Shown: one piece after another, positions 37,401 to 47,674 of the stretch
Layout: each line of letters opens with the position of its first letter
How positions within the stretch are numbered: the first letter of the stretch is position 1
DNA from: Malachius bipustulatus
Lineage: Eukaryota; Arthropoda; Insecta; Coleoptera; Melyridae
Reading direction: 5' to 3'
Length of the DNA stretch: 64,000 bases
Assembly (NCBI GenBank): GCA_910589415.1
Contig: OU342632.1
Coordinates: 40,685,637 to 40,749,636, forward strand
The notes under the pieces: model-generated
The model's input: only the letters and a program-made list of their open reading frames with translations
What the model was told of the DNA's origin: nothing
The model's database searches: none
Position numbers and translations under genes: made by a program

Positions 37401-38092
37401 AGATGCTGGTTGAAACGCACTGCACGCAGAAAACAATTAAAATCTTCTCAGATAGCCAAGCGGCCCTAAAAGCCCTTTGCTCCATTCGTTGCAATTCCAA
37501 ACTAGTATGGAACTGTCAAGCAGCACTCAATGAAGTAGCTAAAAACAATAACTTGACTCTGGTCTGGATTCCAGGTCACTCCGGCCTTGGAGAGAACGAA
37601 ATAGCCGACTCTCTGGCTAGAAGAGCAACTGAATCCAAATTTACAGGACCGGAACCTGCTCTTGGCATATCCTCAAATACTGCCAAAACAACAATAGACA
37701 CCTGGGCGGAAAACAAGGTACTTCGGTACTGGCAAACTCTACCAGGATTAACTCACTCTAAGACCTTCATTGAGGGACCCTCGAGAAACAGAGCTAAAAA
37801 GCTACTGGAACTCAAAAGGACTGACCTAAGGGCCCTAATAGGCCTATACACAGGACACTGCAAAGTGAACCACCACTTACACAGGATGAATCTAGCCGAT
37901 AACGCAGAATGTCGCCTGTGTTTGGAGGATGTAGAAACAGCAGAGCATGTACTATGCAACTGCCCCGCCTTGGGAAGAACCAGGCACTCAACGTTCGGAA
38001 AAGTACTTCTCTCTCCGAGAGACCTGGATACATTCACACCATCTAAGGTCATTAGCTTTTTAAAAAGCAGTGGCCTGCTAGAGTGGATGTAA
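34406..38092 (+). CDS. Retrotransposon ORF2 polyprotein (EN-RT-RNase H)
   Basis: 1,228 residues, uninterrupted. The N-terminal apurinic-type endonuclease has QLNLQHA (Asn24), QEPW (Glu51), GCDANSHH and a C-terminal SDHRQ. It nicks the target DNA. The reverse transcriptase shows FRPISL (about 526), DIEGAFNN, RGCPQGGVLSPLLW, AYADD (YADD at 685-688) and KYLGITLD. An RNase H domain follows with FTDGSK (Asp955), FQAEIYAI, FSDSQAALKAL and WIPGHSGLGENEIAD (His1058). The C-terminus carries a Cys/His motif with C1169, C1172, H1181 and C1186. All catalytic motifs I can check are intact. The start is 27 nt after the ORF1 stop, so translation may depend on reinitiation. The RNase H domain separates it from the jockey-like remnants elsewhere in the window. 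Confidence 0.95.
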   Translation: MCLTSQSTTQFPLHNSHIKCIQLNLQHATAASYVLGRRFIREQFDIALLQEPWLDKSGKIRGLGNLSAKVIAVGSEHSPRACILVKNNLNFYVLSDYCARDITTVKVTLPVGNSRTELIVCSAYFPGDRSAEQPPPTIVRNLVAYCRGNNLQLIVGCDANSHHLAWGSTDINERGESLYNFIIGEKLIVNNIGSKPTFVTKNRQEVLDITFSSNFISNRITNWQVSSEPSCSDHRQIVFDIEIGHRPIVEYRDPKRTDWSGYEKSLQTGLETVIPTIKNRDDIEIAAEQVRNAIISAYHENCPPKTKRNDRKVDWWNKDLEKRRKEVRRLFNRAKEMGNWDEYRTKLTEYYKEIRRSKRESWRRFCESIHDLPRSARIHKILSRDPTQPFGSIKRPDGSFTDSEKETLELLKENHFPGSSPLYNQWQLNSGGRINRPQKSEWKVCRSIITAKAIENAVKTFQPFKTPGEDGIFPALLQRGIKILTSSLIKLFRASLAWNYIPSSWAATRVVYVPKVGRTEPHPKSFRPISLTSFILKSLERILDVHIRRSVLVSHPLNVHQYAYQAGKSTDLALNNLVGKITKSLDNKEIMVGVFLDIEGAFNNALPNSLYEAAVSRGIEPVINGWIRNMLDSRMITTSMGGVEVSFRPGRGCPQGGVLSPLLWTLLVDDLLAILSLWRVEVQAYADDLVIMIKGNSERTISNVLQEVLQVTYQWCEREQMSVNPRKTVIVPFTRRKRLEDLIPPTLQGVVIPFAEEAKYLGITLDRKLLWNSHLEKIIHRAKLSLWSCKKICGRTWGTGPKQIHWIYVTIIRPMIAYGCVAWWSKGLQALAKMKLSSLQRQACLAISGAMSTTPSVAMEILLDLPPLHIYLEREARWTTYRLLQVARSTQMACVMERTSLLDDTQSHSLLGMPSDMMPYTTNHCTAYNVLFPSRDEWERNSNDLLKADLTWFTDGSKTPTGVGSGAYDAGSRREFFANLGQYATIFQAEIYAIVLSAQMLVETHCTQKTIKIFSDSQAALKALCSIRCNSKLVWNCQAALNEVAKNNNLTLVWIPGHSGLGENEIADSLARRATESKFTGPEPALGISSNTAKTTIDTWAENKVLRYWQTLPGLTHSKTFIEGPSRNRAKKLLELKRTDLRALIGLYTGHCKVNHHLHRMNLADNAECRLCLEDVETAEHVLCNCPALGRTRHSTFGKVLLSPRDLDTFTPSKVISFLKSSGLLEWM

Positions 38093-38190
38093 ATTACTTA
38101 GGTATGAGCCACAATAGACCGCTTGGTCGCAGTGGAGGTGTCACTAATCGACCCACTCATTATATAACTAAACTAAACTAACTAACTAAC
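38093..38190 (+). other. Retrotransposon 3' UTR and TAAC-type tail
   Basis: It contains GAGCCACAATAGACCG and GGTCGCAGTGGAGGTGT, then ends in TAACTAAACTAAACTAAC repeats instead of poly(A). The same core is recognisable, inverted, at 17.7-17.9 kb and, diverged, at 21.0 kb. It probably serves as the 3' recognition signal for reverse transcription. Confidence 0.75.
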
Positions 38191-38400
38191 TACCACTTGT
38201 TGTAGCTTCGCTAATTTCCGTATCAACATGACAATGTAATGATTCTCCATTCTCTCTTAGTTCACATCACCCCGATATAGCTAATTTTTCCTGTGCATGA
38301 AAAAATTTCTACGTGACTAGCATCATTCAGGCAACACGGTATAAATCCAATCAAGAACACAGAATAGATACAACTATTCGGTGTCAAGAACTTGACGTCT
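38191..38400. repeat. Downstream copy of 210-bp target duplication
   Basis: Identical on reading to 32310-32519. It follows directly after the retrotransposon tail. Confidence 0.9.
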
Positions 38401-39057
38401 AATCCAAAAAGTGAAATAGGAATTTATAGAACGGCCGTGATATAACTGGAAACGTTACATAACTTTTAGGCGTGAGATTGTTAGACGAATGGTCATTTGA
38501 AGATTTTCATATTGGCGTAGAAGTTATTGAGCAAAAAAGGGTCGTATAGGTATAGGTCATATACCTCTGTATCTACGCCAGTGATGAATTTTTTCGCCCG
38601 TGTTTTTCTTCGTTTTGCGTGCTCTAAATTATAATACATACATAACTTTGTATAAAATTAAAATATTGAGAAATGTCCAAGTTATGCGGCGAAAACAGAA
38701 ATCCAACACTCTGGATCTTTTTCTAAGATTTTCCTACTTTTAGAGGTACTTTTAATAAAAATTCAACGTAAATCACGCTGTAGACTGTATATGGCTTACC
38801 TACATGTACTTTTTTGACAATTTCAAACTGTGCAAGAGTGTCATGACACAAATTTTGAAAACGAGCTCATCTTCTAAAAACATCAAACATCTATTTCTTT
38901 CCATTGTTATTACCTACCGTTTAAAAAATTTTCTTTATTTTTTTGAATAAAAAACAAAAAAGAACAAAAAATCAAAGTATAATTACCTAAGTATTATTAG
39001 ATCTAAAATGACCCCCCCCCCCTCCGCAAACTTCTAAACAATAATAGGGTCATTATA
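38401..39057. other. Intergenic, no gene seen
   Basis: AT-rich sequence with a C-rich run near 39011-39022. No domain is recognisable. Confidence 0.4.
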
Positions 39058-39377
39058 TACATCCGCGGCTCCTACAGTTTCACTATGGCACCTATATAGG
39101 GATGAAGAGCATACCTAAAGTAACACCAGGAAGGTATTCATTTGCTTTGCAATTTAATGGTTAGCCAAAAAAAGAGGCATTAAGAATCACACTAATGAGT
39201 CCGGTCCTGGGTAGGCGGCGTATAAATACGTAGGAAGCACGCACTCGAAATGATGAATACGCGTCCAAGCCAACCGGATCGTAAGCGGCGGATGCCATGA
39301 GCACGACACAGAGAGGGATTCGACCGGATATAAGATTCTCGTATCGTATCCAGAGTATAGCGAACGATGTTACGATT
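39058..39377. repeat. Left half of an interrupted CCGCGG-terminus repeat
   Basis: It starts TACATCCGCGGCTCCTACAG and runs through AACACCAGGAAGGTATTCAT to about TATAGCGAACGATGTTACG, where homology to the family stops. The missing remainder, in the same orientation, is at 61322-61490. Confidence 0.75.
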
Positions 39378-39782
39378 TTAGTGTATTTTTTAATAAAAAA
39401 ATACACTATTGAGGACGACATCACTTTTCGAAAATCACCCAAACTCATCAAATGTCCACCGATCATGACCCCCAGATCACGAAAAACCTTCTTGCGCATC
39501 AATCGCAGAAATAGTGTATTTTTATGCGATTCAATTCTGAATATTTTCACCGCTTTTTAAATTGGCTTTCTGAAATTTTACATAGTCAGGTGATATTCGC
39601 GTAGTGGCTTACTGACAATTGCAATTCATTTCGTTTTAAACCGTGCATGCCTTAGAATGAATTTTTAAATTTAACAAAACAAAAAAAATCATTGGCAAAA
39701 TTGAACAATTTTGGCCCATTTCCTATGCCCGCCACTGGCTAACTTTACTTAAAAAATACTATTTTTTAGACTACCTTTTATA

Positions 39783-41468
39783 CAGGGTTACTGGTAACTG
39801 GATACATTCCTTTGGTGATCTGATAAAACAAGAGGTAAGGAGTAAATTAAGCCCAACATGCACTATACAAAACTCAATAGATTTTGAGATATTTCGATTT
39901 TCAACTTTTCTTAAAAAAATGGTTTCAAATGTCTTGAAATGTAATTTTCAAAAAATCTACTTTAACTTTTTGATTTTTTTTTTGCTGGAATACTTGTCCA
40001 ATACTATGCTTCCTTCTGGAATAAAAAATATCCTGAGGTATTTCGATCGTGTGAAAATTTCAAAGAAAAACTTTCACAAACTATTTTTTTGAAATAAGAT
40101 TTAAAAGTTTTTACAAGTTATTTTCGCAAAATTGTCAAGGCAACTTGCGTACAAATTGTTTTAAAAACTTCCCTAGTGTAGTAGCTATCTAACAAGGTAC
40201 GAATCTTGTACAAGAATAACAGAATCTCCCCGCTATGTACCGTTACCGAGGAACAAATCCTTAAGTCGGGACGTTTTAAAAAAAATACGGTCCTGAACGG
40301 GGGTCTTAAAATTCTCGGATCCGGTCCATTTTCAATAGGTCGTATTTGGGGGTCACGAGCTTCGTCCCTACCAAGTTTCGTCCCGATCGGTAAAACTTTC
40401 AGGCACTTAGAGTGGCTATTCTAGGCTATTCCCGAAAAATCCCGAAATTCCCGAAAACATGACACTTCCCGGGAACGGATCCCGCTCATTTTCAATAGGC
40501 ATCGTGCCACGGTGCGCCTCTTCAATCGAGCCAAATTTCAACTTTCCCACATGAAAACTGGCGGCTCTAGAGTGTTTCCTAGCAAAGTCACAGACAGACA
40601 GACCGACAGACAGACATTTTTCGGGCACAAGAATACGTATACTTACGAAACTTCTGTGACTTTGCTAGGAAACACTCTAGAGCCGCCAGTTTTCATGTGG
40701 GAAAGTTGAAATTTGGCTCGATTGAAGAGGCGCACCGTGGCACGATGCCCATTGAAAATGAGCGGGATCCGTTCCCGGGAAGTGTCATTTTTTCGGGAAT
40801 TTCGGGATTTTTCGGGAATAGTCTAGGAAACACTCTTATTAGTGTCTGAAAGTTTTACCGATCGGGACAAAACTTGGTAGGGACGAAGCTCGGGACCCCC
40901 AAATACGACCTGTTGAAGATGGGCCGGATCCGAGAATTTTAAGACCCCCGTTCAGGGCCGTATTTTTTTTAAAACGTCCCGACTTGAGGATTTGTTCCTC
41001 GGTAACGGTACATAGCGGGGAGATTCTGTTATTCTTGTACAAGATTCGTACCTTGTTAGATAGCTACTACACTAGGGAAGTTTTTAAAACAATTTGTACG
41101 CAAGCTGCCTTGACAATTTTGCGAAAATAACTTGTAAAAACTTTTAAATATTATTTAAAAAAAATAGTTTGTGAAAGTTTTTCTTTGAAATTTTCACACG
41201 ATCGAAATACCTCAGGATATTTTTTATTCCAGAAGGAAGCATAGTATTTGGACAAGTATTCCAGCAAAAAAAAAAAATCAAAAAGTTAAAGTAGATTTTT
41301 TGAAAATTACATTTCAAGACATTTGAAACCATTTTTTTAAGAAAAGTTGAAAATCGAAATATCTCAAAATCTATTGAGTTTTGTATAGTGCATGTTGGGG
41401 TTAATTTACTCCTTACCTCTTGTTTTATCAGATCACCAAAGGAATGTATCCAGTTACCAGTAACCCTG
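39783..41468. mobile_element. Fold-back element, 1.69 kb, left arm only
   Basis: The termini are CAGGGTTACTGGTAACTGG and its inverse, flanked by TA. Arms run about 820 bp to a centre near 40622. Around the centre, AGAGTGTTTCCTAGCAAAGT is mirrored, with a CAGACAGACAGACCGACAG run between. The right arm of the palindrome lacks this element at the matching position near 61040, although that site is diverged. No transposase is present. Confidence 0.85.
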
Positions 41469-42178
41469 TAGAACGGAAAAAGTGAAAGGGGAGCTTTTGA
41501 AAACCGAAAATTTTAAATTTTAGAGAAATAAACATCATGTAAAAAAAATTCGAATATCTCGGCCATTTTTCTTACTCACTTCTTGAAATTTTTAAGTGTT
41601 AAAGGCTATTAGTATAGTTATCTACTGTAAAAATTTCAGTTCAATTTCTTCAAAAATATGCTCATAAATTGTTAGGGAAATTTAGCCATTTTTACCACTT
41701 TCCTATCCACGCCACTGGCTTAATAATAAAAGTAATGTAAATTTTGTTACATTAAATTAAATTTGAAATAATTTTCTTCAAACCCTGTTGATTTGGTTTC
41801 AAAGTTTTTTTTCCATCTTGCTCATACAGGGGTTCAAATATTAGCAAATTTTTCAAAAATTAAAATGACCGCCATTTTGAAACCGCTTGACCGATTTTGC
41901 TCAAGTACAATACCAGACCAGTTTTTATAGATATCTTACTCCCACAAAAATTTCAGCCCCCTAGATTCAAAACTGCGACCTGAAATGAGATGACAAAAAC
42001 CGGGTTCATGGAATTTTGAAGGGACACCCTGTAGAAGTGATGGGACTTTTGGAAAGTTTTTCAACGAAAATCCAACGTCATTCCAAAGTGTTACAAGGAC
42101 CCAAAATTTCGTTCACTAATCTTGAAAGATAAAGCCACAGGAGCGTTTTTAAAATCGAAATTTCGCGATTTTGGAGAA

Positions 42179-42185
<7 letters not shown>

Positions 42186-42233
<48 letters not shown>
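42186..42233. repeat. (AT)n microsatellite
   Basis: Uninterrupted AT dinucleotides. The mirror position 59729-59766 in the right arm has a shorter, interrupted AT tract. Confidence 0.9.
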
Positions 42234-42235
<2 letters not shown>

Positions 42236-44977
42236 CGGTACAATTCAGGCTCCGGCCATGTAATTTTTGCGGTTTACTGGGGCTCCGGCGTCACCCGGCG
42301 TCCGATATACGGATCCCCAGTGACATCTTCAATTTAAAACTACCAAATGGTTCCTCAGGTGATGTGTAACTAGTTTTCATCGAAAAATCGAGGAGCCTGA
42401 CTAAATCCATTATCTGATTGCCGTATAAGTTGTAGTTCATCGTGTATTTAGATAGAGGCGCTGCATACGATTGAGTGTATATACAAGTGGGAACCCAGAA
42501 CGGTTTACCCGGCACTTGTATAAAATGTTTTAAGTAGAAAGGGTTACCTGGCACCGTTTATAAATGATACTTGGAGGATCACTGGGCGCTGTTTATAAAA
42601 ATGATACTTTCAGGTTTACTCGAAGTAAAGCAATTCATTCATACAAACACGACTATTAGCTCCTAAAACAAATTAAAAAAAATACCCACGGTCTACCCAT
42701 ATAATGCTCTTCAATTATAGGAAAACACCGATGAGGTAATAGGGTTGATATGAAAATTAATCTCTTTTATATTCAGTTTTAGATTTAAATCCACATAATT
42801 ATTGTATGACATACAATTATGTTCCTACCTAATTTTTAAAGGTCATGTTAATAATTCAGATCAGAATGGCCAGTCGCACGTCACTACAATTTTTACATTA
42901 TTACATTTCATTATCCTTATAGTTTCATAATTTGTGGTTGGCTCTTTTCTTTTGTGGAAAAGTACTTTAGGATCTAAGTAAAACTTGCACAGAAGAATGA
43001 TTTCTTTGTTTCACGCGTCCTCATAAGGCGACTGTCACTCTATTGGGCTATTCGAGTAGGGTAAGGAATCATTTAAAAAATCGTCCAATAATAATTAATG
43101 GGCCATCTAAGTGGTAATTACAGTTATGGCGAAGCAAATATCTCCCTATTACTGATGATTTCCCTAGTACTATGATCTTCCACACTATCTCCTAGTAGTT
43201 ACCTATGTACATAGAATGCCTGAGTGCGACTGGCCACTGATCTGAATAATGATCAAAAAATGTATTTTCGAATATACAAGGTGTTTCTAAAAGAAGTACC
43301 GCAAGTTGGAGGGCGTGTAGATGAAGCTTAGATATTAAGAAAATTCAAATAATTTTTTTTCCGAAAATGTTTTTCAACCGAGATACAGGGTGTCGAAAAA
43401 ATTTATTATTTTAAGTTTTTGACGATATCTTAGGAACTGTTTGAGATACAGAACCCAGCTTTTGTACACATCTTGTCATTAATATTATCTACGTAAAGAG
43501 GGAAAATTAAAAAAATATATATGTGGCATGTGGCAGTGAAACAATTGTATAAAAAATATCAAAAACACTATGTTAAAAGGGCTATTAGCCCTGATGTTAT
43601 TAATAGTTATACAAGGTGTGCTTCATGTCCAAAAAGGCTCCCTTTTCGAGATGCATACCACAAAAGGAGGTCAACTATAGCGGGTAATTATAGTTTTACA
43701 AACATTAACGTACCGGGTGTTCCTGTTTTTGATGTCACGCGTTACTTTTTACTACGGAACTTTTTTGTCCCCACGCCACTGATTGATTCTGTATTTTTTA
43801 TTCAAAGGCTAAAGTATTCCTAAACTTTTTGCTCTTTTATAAAAGAATCGTACTTGCATCGTTTTCCCGTAATTAATTCTTTATTATGGATCTATACTAC
43901 TGAAAATGTATTTCTGAAAATTTCTTTGTTAATTTAAATAATAATTTCAACAACAACGTTCCACCACAGATTCCTGGTTGTGTCAAATTGTACCGATTTA
44001 ACTGAAATTATTTATGCCTAAAATGGCACTTTTTTCAAGATACAACTCTTACAAAATAAATTTGGAAAATTTACATTTTTCAAAATACCGAAGTAAATAA
44101 AACATAATTAAATGAGAAAATTTAGTTTCACCGCCTACTATGATTATTCTCAAGGTCAATAAATGTGAATAAAGTCATTTCTGTGAAATAAAAATTAATT
44201 TTTTTAATTAAAATGAGATTTTCACAAATACGTTTGTGGTGTGTAAGTCCATCATTAAATTTAATTATGGGAAAACCATGCAAGATACAAAACTTTAATA
44301 ACAGGGCAAAAAGTTTGGTAATACTTACGCCTTTGGATAAAAAATATAGAATCAACCAGTGGCGTACGACTAAAAATTCTAGGGTAAAAAATGAGACGTG
44401 ACATCAAAAAGAGGAACAGCCTGTATATCAATGTTTGTAAAACTACTCCAGTCTATTGCTATTAACAATAGTAGTAGGCGGTGCAATTTTGAAATTTCTC
44501 AGTTAATTTATTTTTGACTTCTTCTGGAAAACGTATATTTGGTTGACCCCATTATTTTAACGACTGTATCTTGAAAAAGGTGCATTTTTGGACATAGATA
44601 ATTTTGGTAAATCGGCATATTTTTTACTCGGGAGTCTATGGTAGAACGTTGGTGGTACCTTTTTAGCGACACCCTGTATAGCAGTGAGAAAATTCATTTT
44701 TTTACTTATGAAATTAGGTATCTGGGCAATTTATATTTTTAAACAGTGAATTCTATTTAAGACGGACCTTATAGAAAGTGACCCTATTAAAAATTACACC
44801 CCCATGTTAACTTATGTTGTCTTGTAGCTTCGAAGTCATTTTTGATTTTCAGTAATAGTACATGTCATTTACTTTACAATACGACTAATCGGAAAAACCG
44901 GTTTTTGTTTAATTATACCGAGTAATTCAAAATGAGCGTTGCTCAGGTATTGCTGACTTCGTTGTTATTGGATCTAT

Positions 44978-45532
44978 GAAGTCCGTATCCTAAGTTCCAT
45001 CAATTTTTTCGGGACCGAAGCGGAGCGAAATAGAAGTGCTGGGTGGGTAAGAAGCAAAAACAGCTATTGCAATTAATTTTAAGGTCACAACTAAGGCCTC
45101 TTTGATACTACGGTCGAATTGCTATTTTTTATTCACTTTCAGGGCCAGGAATATCTTCGAAATTAACAGTAGCACGATTATTATTTTGATATTTGAATTT
45201 ATTTTGCATTTTCATTCCAAAAAGCATGACATCAGTCCCTATATAGTCTGAATACGATATTAGAAAGCTATATCCGGTGCCAATCCTGCTCTTGTAGGCT
45301 TCGAGGCAGTTGGCCTTGTCGTCACGTTATTACTTCCGAGACCCGGCGTATTTATTATGTGATTATCCCCGATTCTAGCCAGACCGCACTCGCAAATTCG
45401 ATTTTTAGTGCCGTTTTTTTTTTTAGCTAATCATGCATTTGCAAAGCAAATGAATACCTTCCTGGTGTTACTATTGGTACGTCCTCCACCCCTATATAGG
45501 TGCCTTAGTGAAACTGTAGGATACCCGGATGG
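44978..45532. mobile_element. CCGCGG-terminus repeat, copy in left arm
   Basis: It matches 17041-17604 through TTTTTTCGGGACCGA, AAGGTCACAACTAAGGCCTC and ACCTTCCTGGTGTTACTATT. The ends are mutated (GTCCGTATCCTAAG and GTAGGATACCCGGATGG). Its mirror copy is 56430-56983. Confidence 0.8.
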
Positions 45533-47674
45533 TTGATACCCTAATAGGATAATGACCAAAAAATTTATTGGGGAGCCCTGCCTATTATTACATTTTCATA
45601 TTTTCTGATAAAAAGCGAATTAAAAAGAATCACACTGTGTGTGTTTAAAATAATGATTGTGAGTTATAAACAAGTGAAAATCGTCATTTTTCGATTTTCA
45701 AAACAATTCACACCAAAAACGGCTCAAGATTTTGGAAAATGTCTTACATGTTCCTATCTTAACTTTAGTGTGTAGTTGAAATTTTTATACAGGGTGATGA
45801 CAAATCTGATAAATTTCAATTTCATTCACACAATGGGATACCACATGAAAACTTAAACCAGGGACATGTAAGCCATTTTCCTATATCTTGAGCCATTTCC
45901 ACTGTAACTTGCTTTGAAAATGTAAGAATGATGGCTCTCCTAAGCTGCAAAACAACAAGTTAATATAGGGTGTAATTTTTAAATGCCATTCCTCATGGCC
46001 AGTCTTAATAAGAAATTCTTTATGTATGTAGTTTAGAAGTTGTTAACGCTTACGTGTCATTTCATTAATTTCAGTTGAATCTGGCAATAATGTGCTTTTT
46101 ATCTAAATACTGAAGAACATAAACAGTCCAAGCAAATTATTGGTTATTACCTATCTGAATAATTATTGAAAGTCTCATTTTAAGCTTTCATTTTTTATTT
46201 TATTTTTTTCAATCACACCTTACTTAGAAATAATTTTGTGTCTTAAAACTGCCACTCAAACTCAATACTTTTCCACTAAAAATTGAAATCGGGAGACTTC
46301 AATAAATACATAGATACTAACAAAAAATTTAGATTTGCATCTAAATATCATCAATACTTAGGGAAGCATTAATGAAGTACCTTGTCAAATTTCAGGTTAC
46401 CATTCCTTAGCCAATTTTATTTTTATATTAGAAGGTTCAATAAACAAAATGTCCGAAATAGCTTAATTTTGACAGTGCAGTGTGTTGACATTTATGAGAA
46501 AATTCCTCTTCATTCTCCCCTTTACGAAATTGTAACTTTCTGTCTTGATAAGACAACCGAAAACGAAAGTAAAACATCCTACAAATAATTATTATTGCAT
46601 GTATGTTCCAGAAAGATTTACTGGAATTTTTTATTGTAGTTTTACATTTAATTTTCCTTCTAAATAAACGTTAATCAAACTGACATTTCTACTTTTCCGT
46701 CCAGGGCACGAAAGTTTTTCATAGCTAGCAACCACCTAGCAACCTATCACCTAGTATGTTTTACTTTCGCTTTCGGTTGCCTTATCAAGACAGAAAGTTA
46801 CAATTTCGTAAAGGGAAGAATGAAAATAACTATTTTTTGTAATAATAACTTTGATACCAACCAAGATATATTTGTAAAACCTGTTGGTAGACATTTTTTC
46901 TAAAATACCACGTATACGACTGGAAAAATTTGATTTCTTACTATAATATCATTTTAGGTTTCAAACGAAGCACAACTTTTTATGAAGAATAACTTTTTTC
47001 ACTAAAATGGATAATAATAGCTATTTATGATATTAATATTAAAAGTGAAGTTTTATGTTGTGAGTGGAAAGGTTTGTGAAATGAGCGAAGCGTAGCGGAT
47101 CGAATTGAACAATTTCACGAACAAAATAAAATCACTTTTAAGACGAATATCATACAATGTTTTTTGTAAAACTGCCCTATTTTGATAATAAAATAGATGA
47201 ATTTAGAATGACACTGAACTTCAAATTGCATTTTAAAATATTCAGATAAGTACAAGTGTACTTATCATAGCAACCATAGCAACCGTTGCCGACGCTATGG
47301 TTACTAACAAATGCGTATATACAAATAAAAAAGACGCTATAATAATAATTATTATTAATTACAATTTCTGAACAATTATTATTGTCTTGTGTTCTTGACT
47401 AGGTATTTATTTTTTATTAATATGTGTGCCAGTAATAAAAAGAATATGAAAAAATCTTATCACCTATAATTTTGTCTGATTTCATCATGAGAAAATGTAG
47501 TTTAAAAAGAGAATGTATGTACAGAAAAAGCAGGTAGAAATATTTTTAACACTAGTGTTAAAAGTATTTTTAACACGCTTCCATGTAAACAATCACTTTT
47601 AACACTGTCAGCTGTCGTTAAAAGTGTGACTTTTAATGGTTGTTGCACAAAAAAAGTTTCCCATCTGACTCCTA

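Larger units (their letters stand above)
32520..38190 (+). mobile_element. Intact non-LTR retrotransposon, 5.67 kb
   Basis: The order is 5' UTR (32520-33043), ORF1, a 27-nt gap, ORF2, a short 3' UTR and a TAAACTAACTAACTAAC-type tail. The element is markedly GC-richer than its surroundings. The RNase H domain and repetitive non-poly(A) tail fit the I/LOA/R1-like group rather than the jockey group proper. Both ORFs are open and the flanking duplication has no visible mismatch, so the insertion is probably recent. Confidence 0.93.

Noticed and set aside
39161..39550. A 129-codon minus-strand frame containing KKVFRDLGVMIGGHL, which resembles the RT segment VxDLGVxxD
   Set aside because: The resemblance is confined to about 20 residues. 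The frame crosses the palindrome edge and the CCGCGG repeat, so at most it holds a tiny RT fragment.
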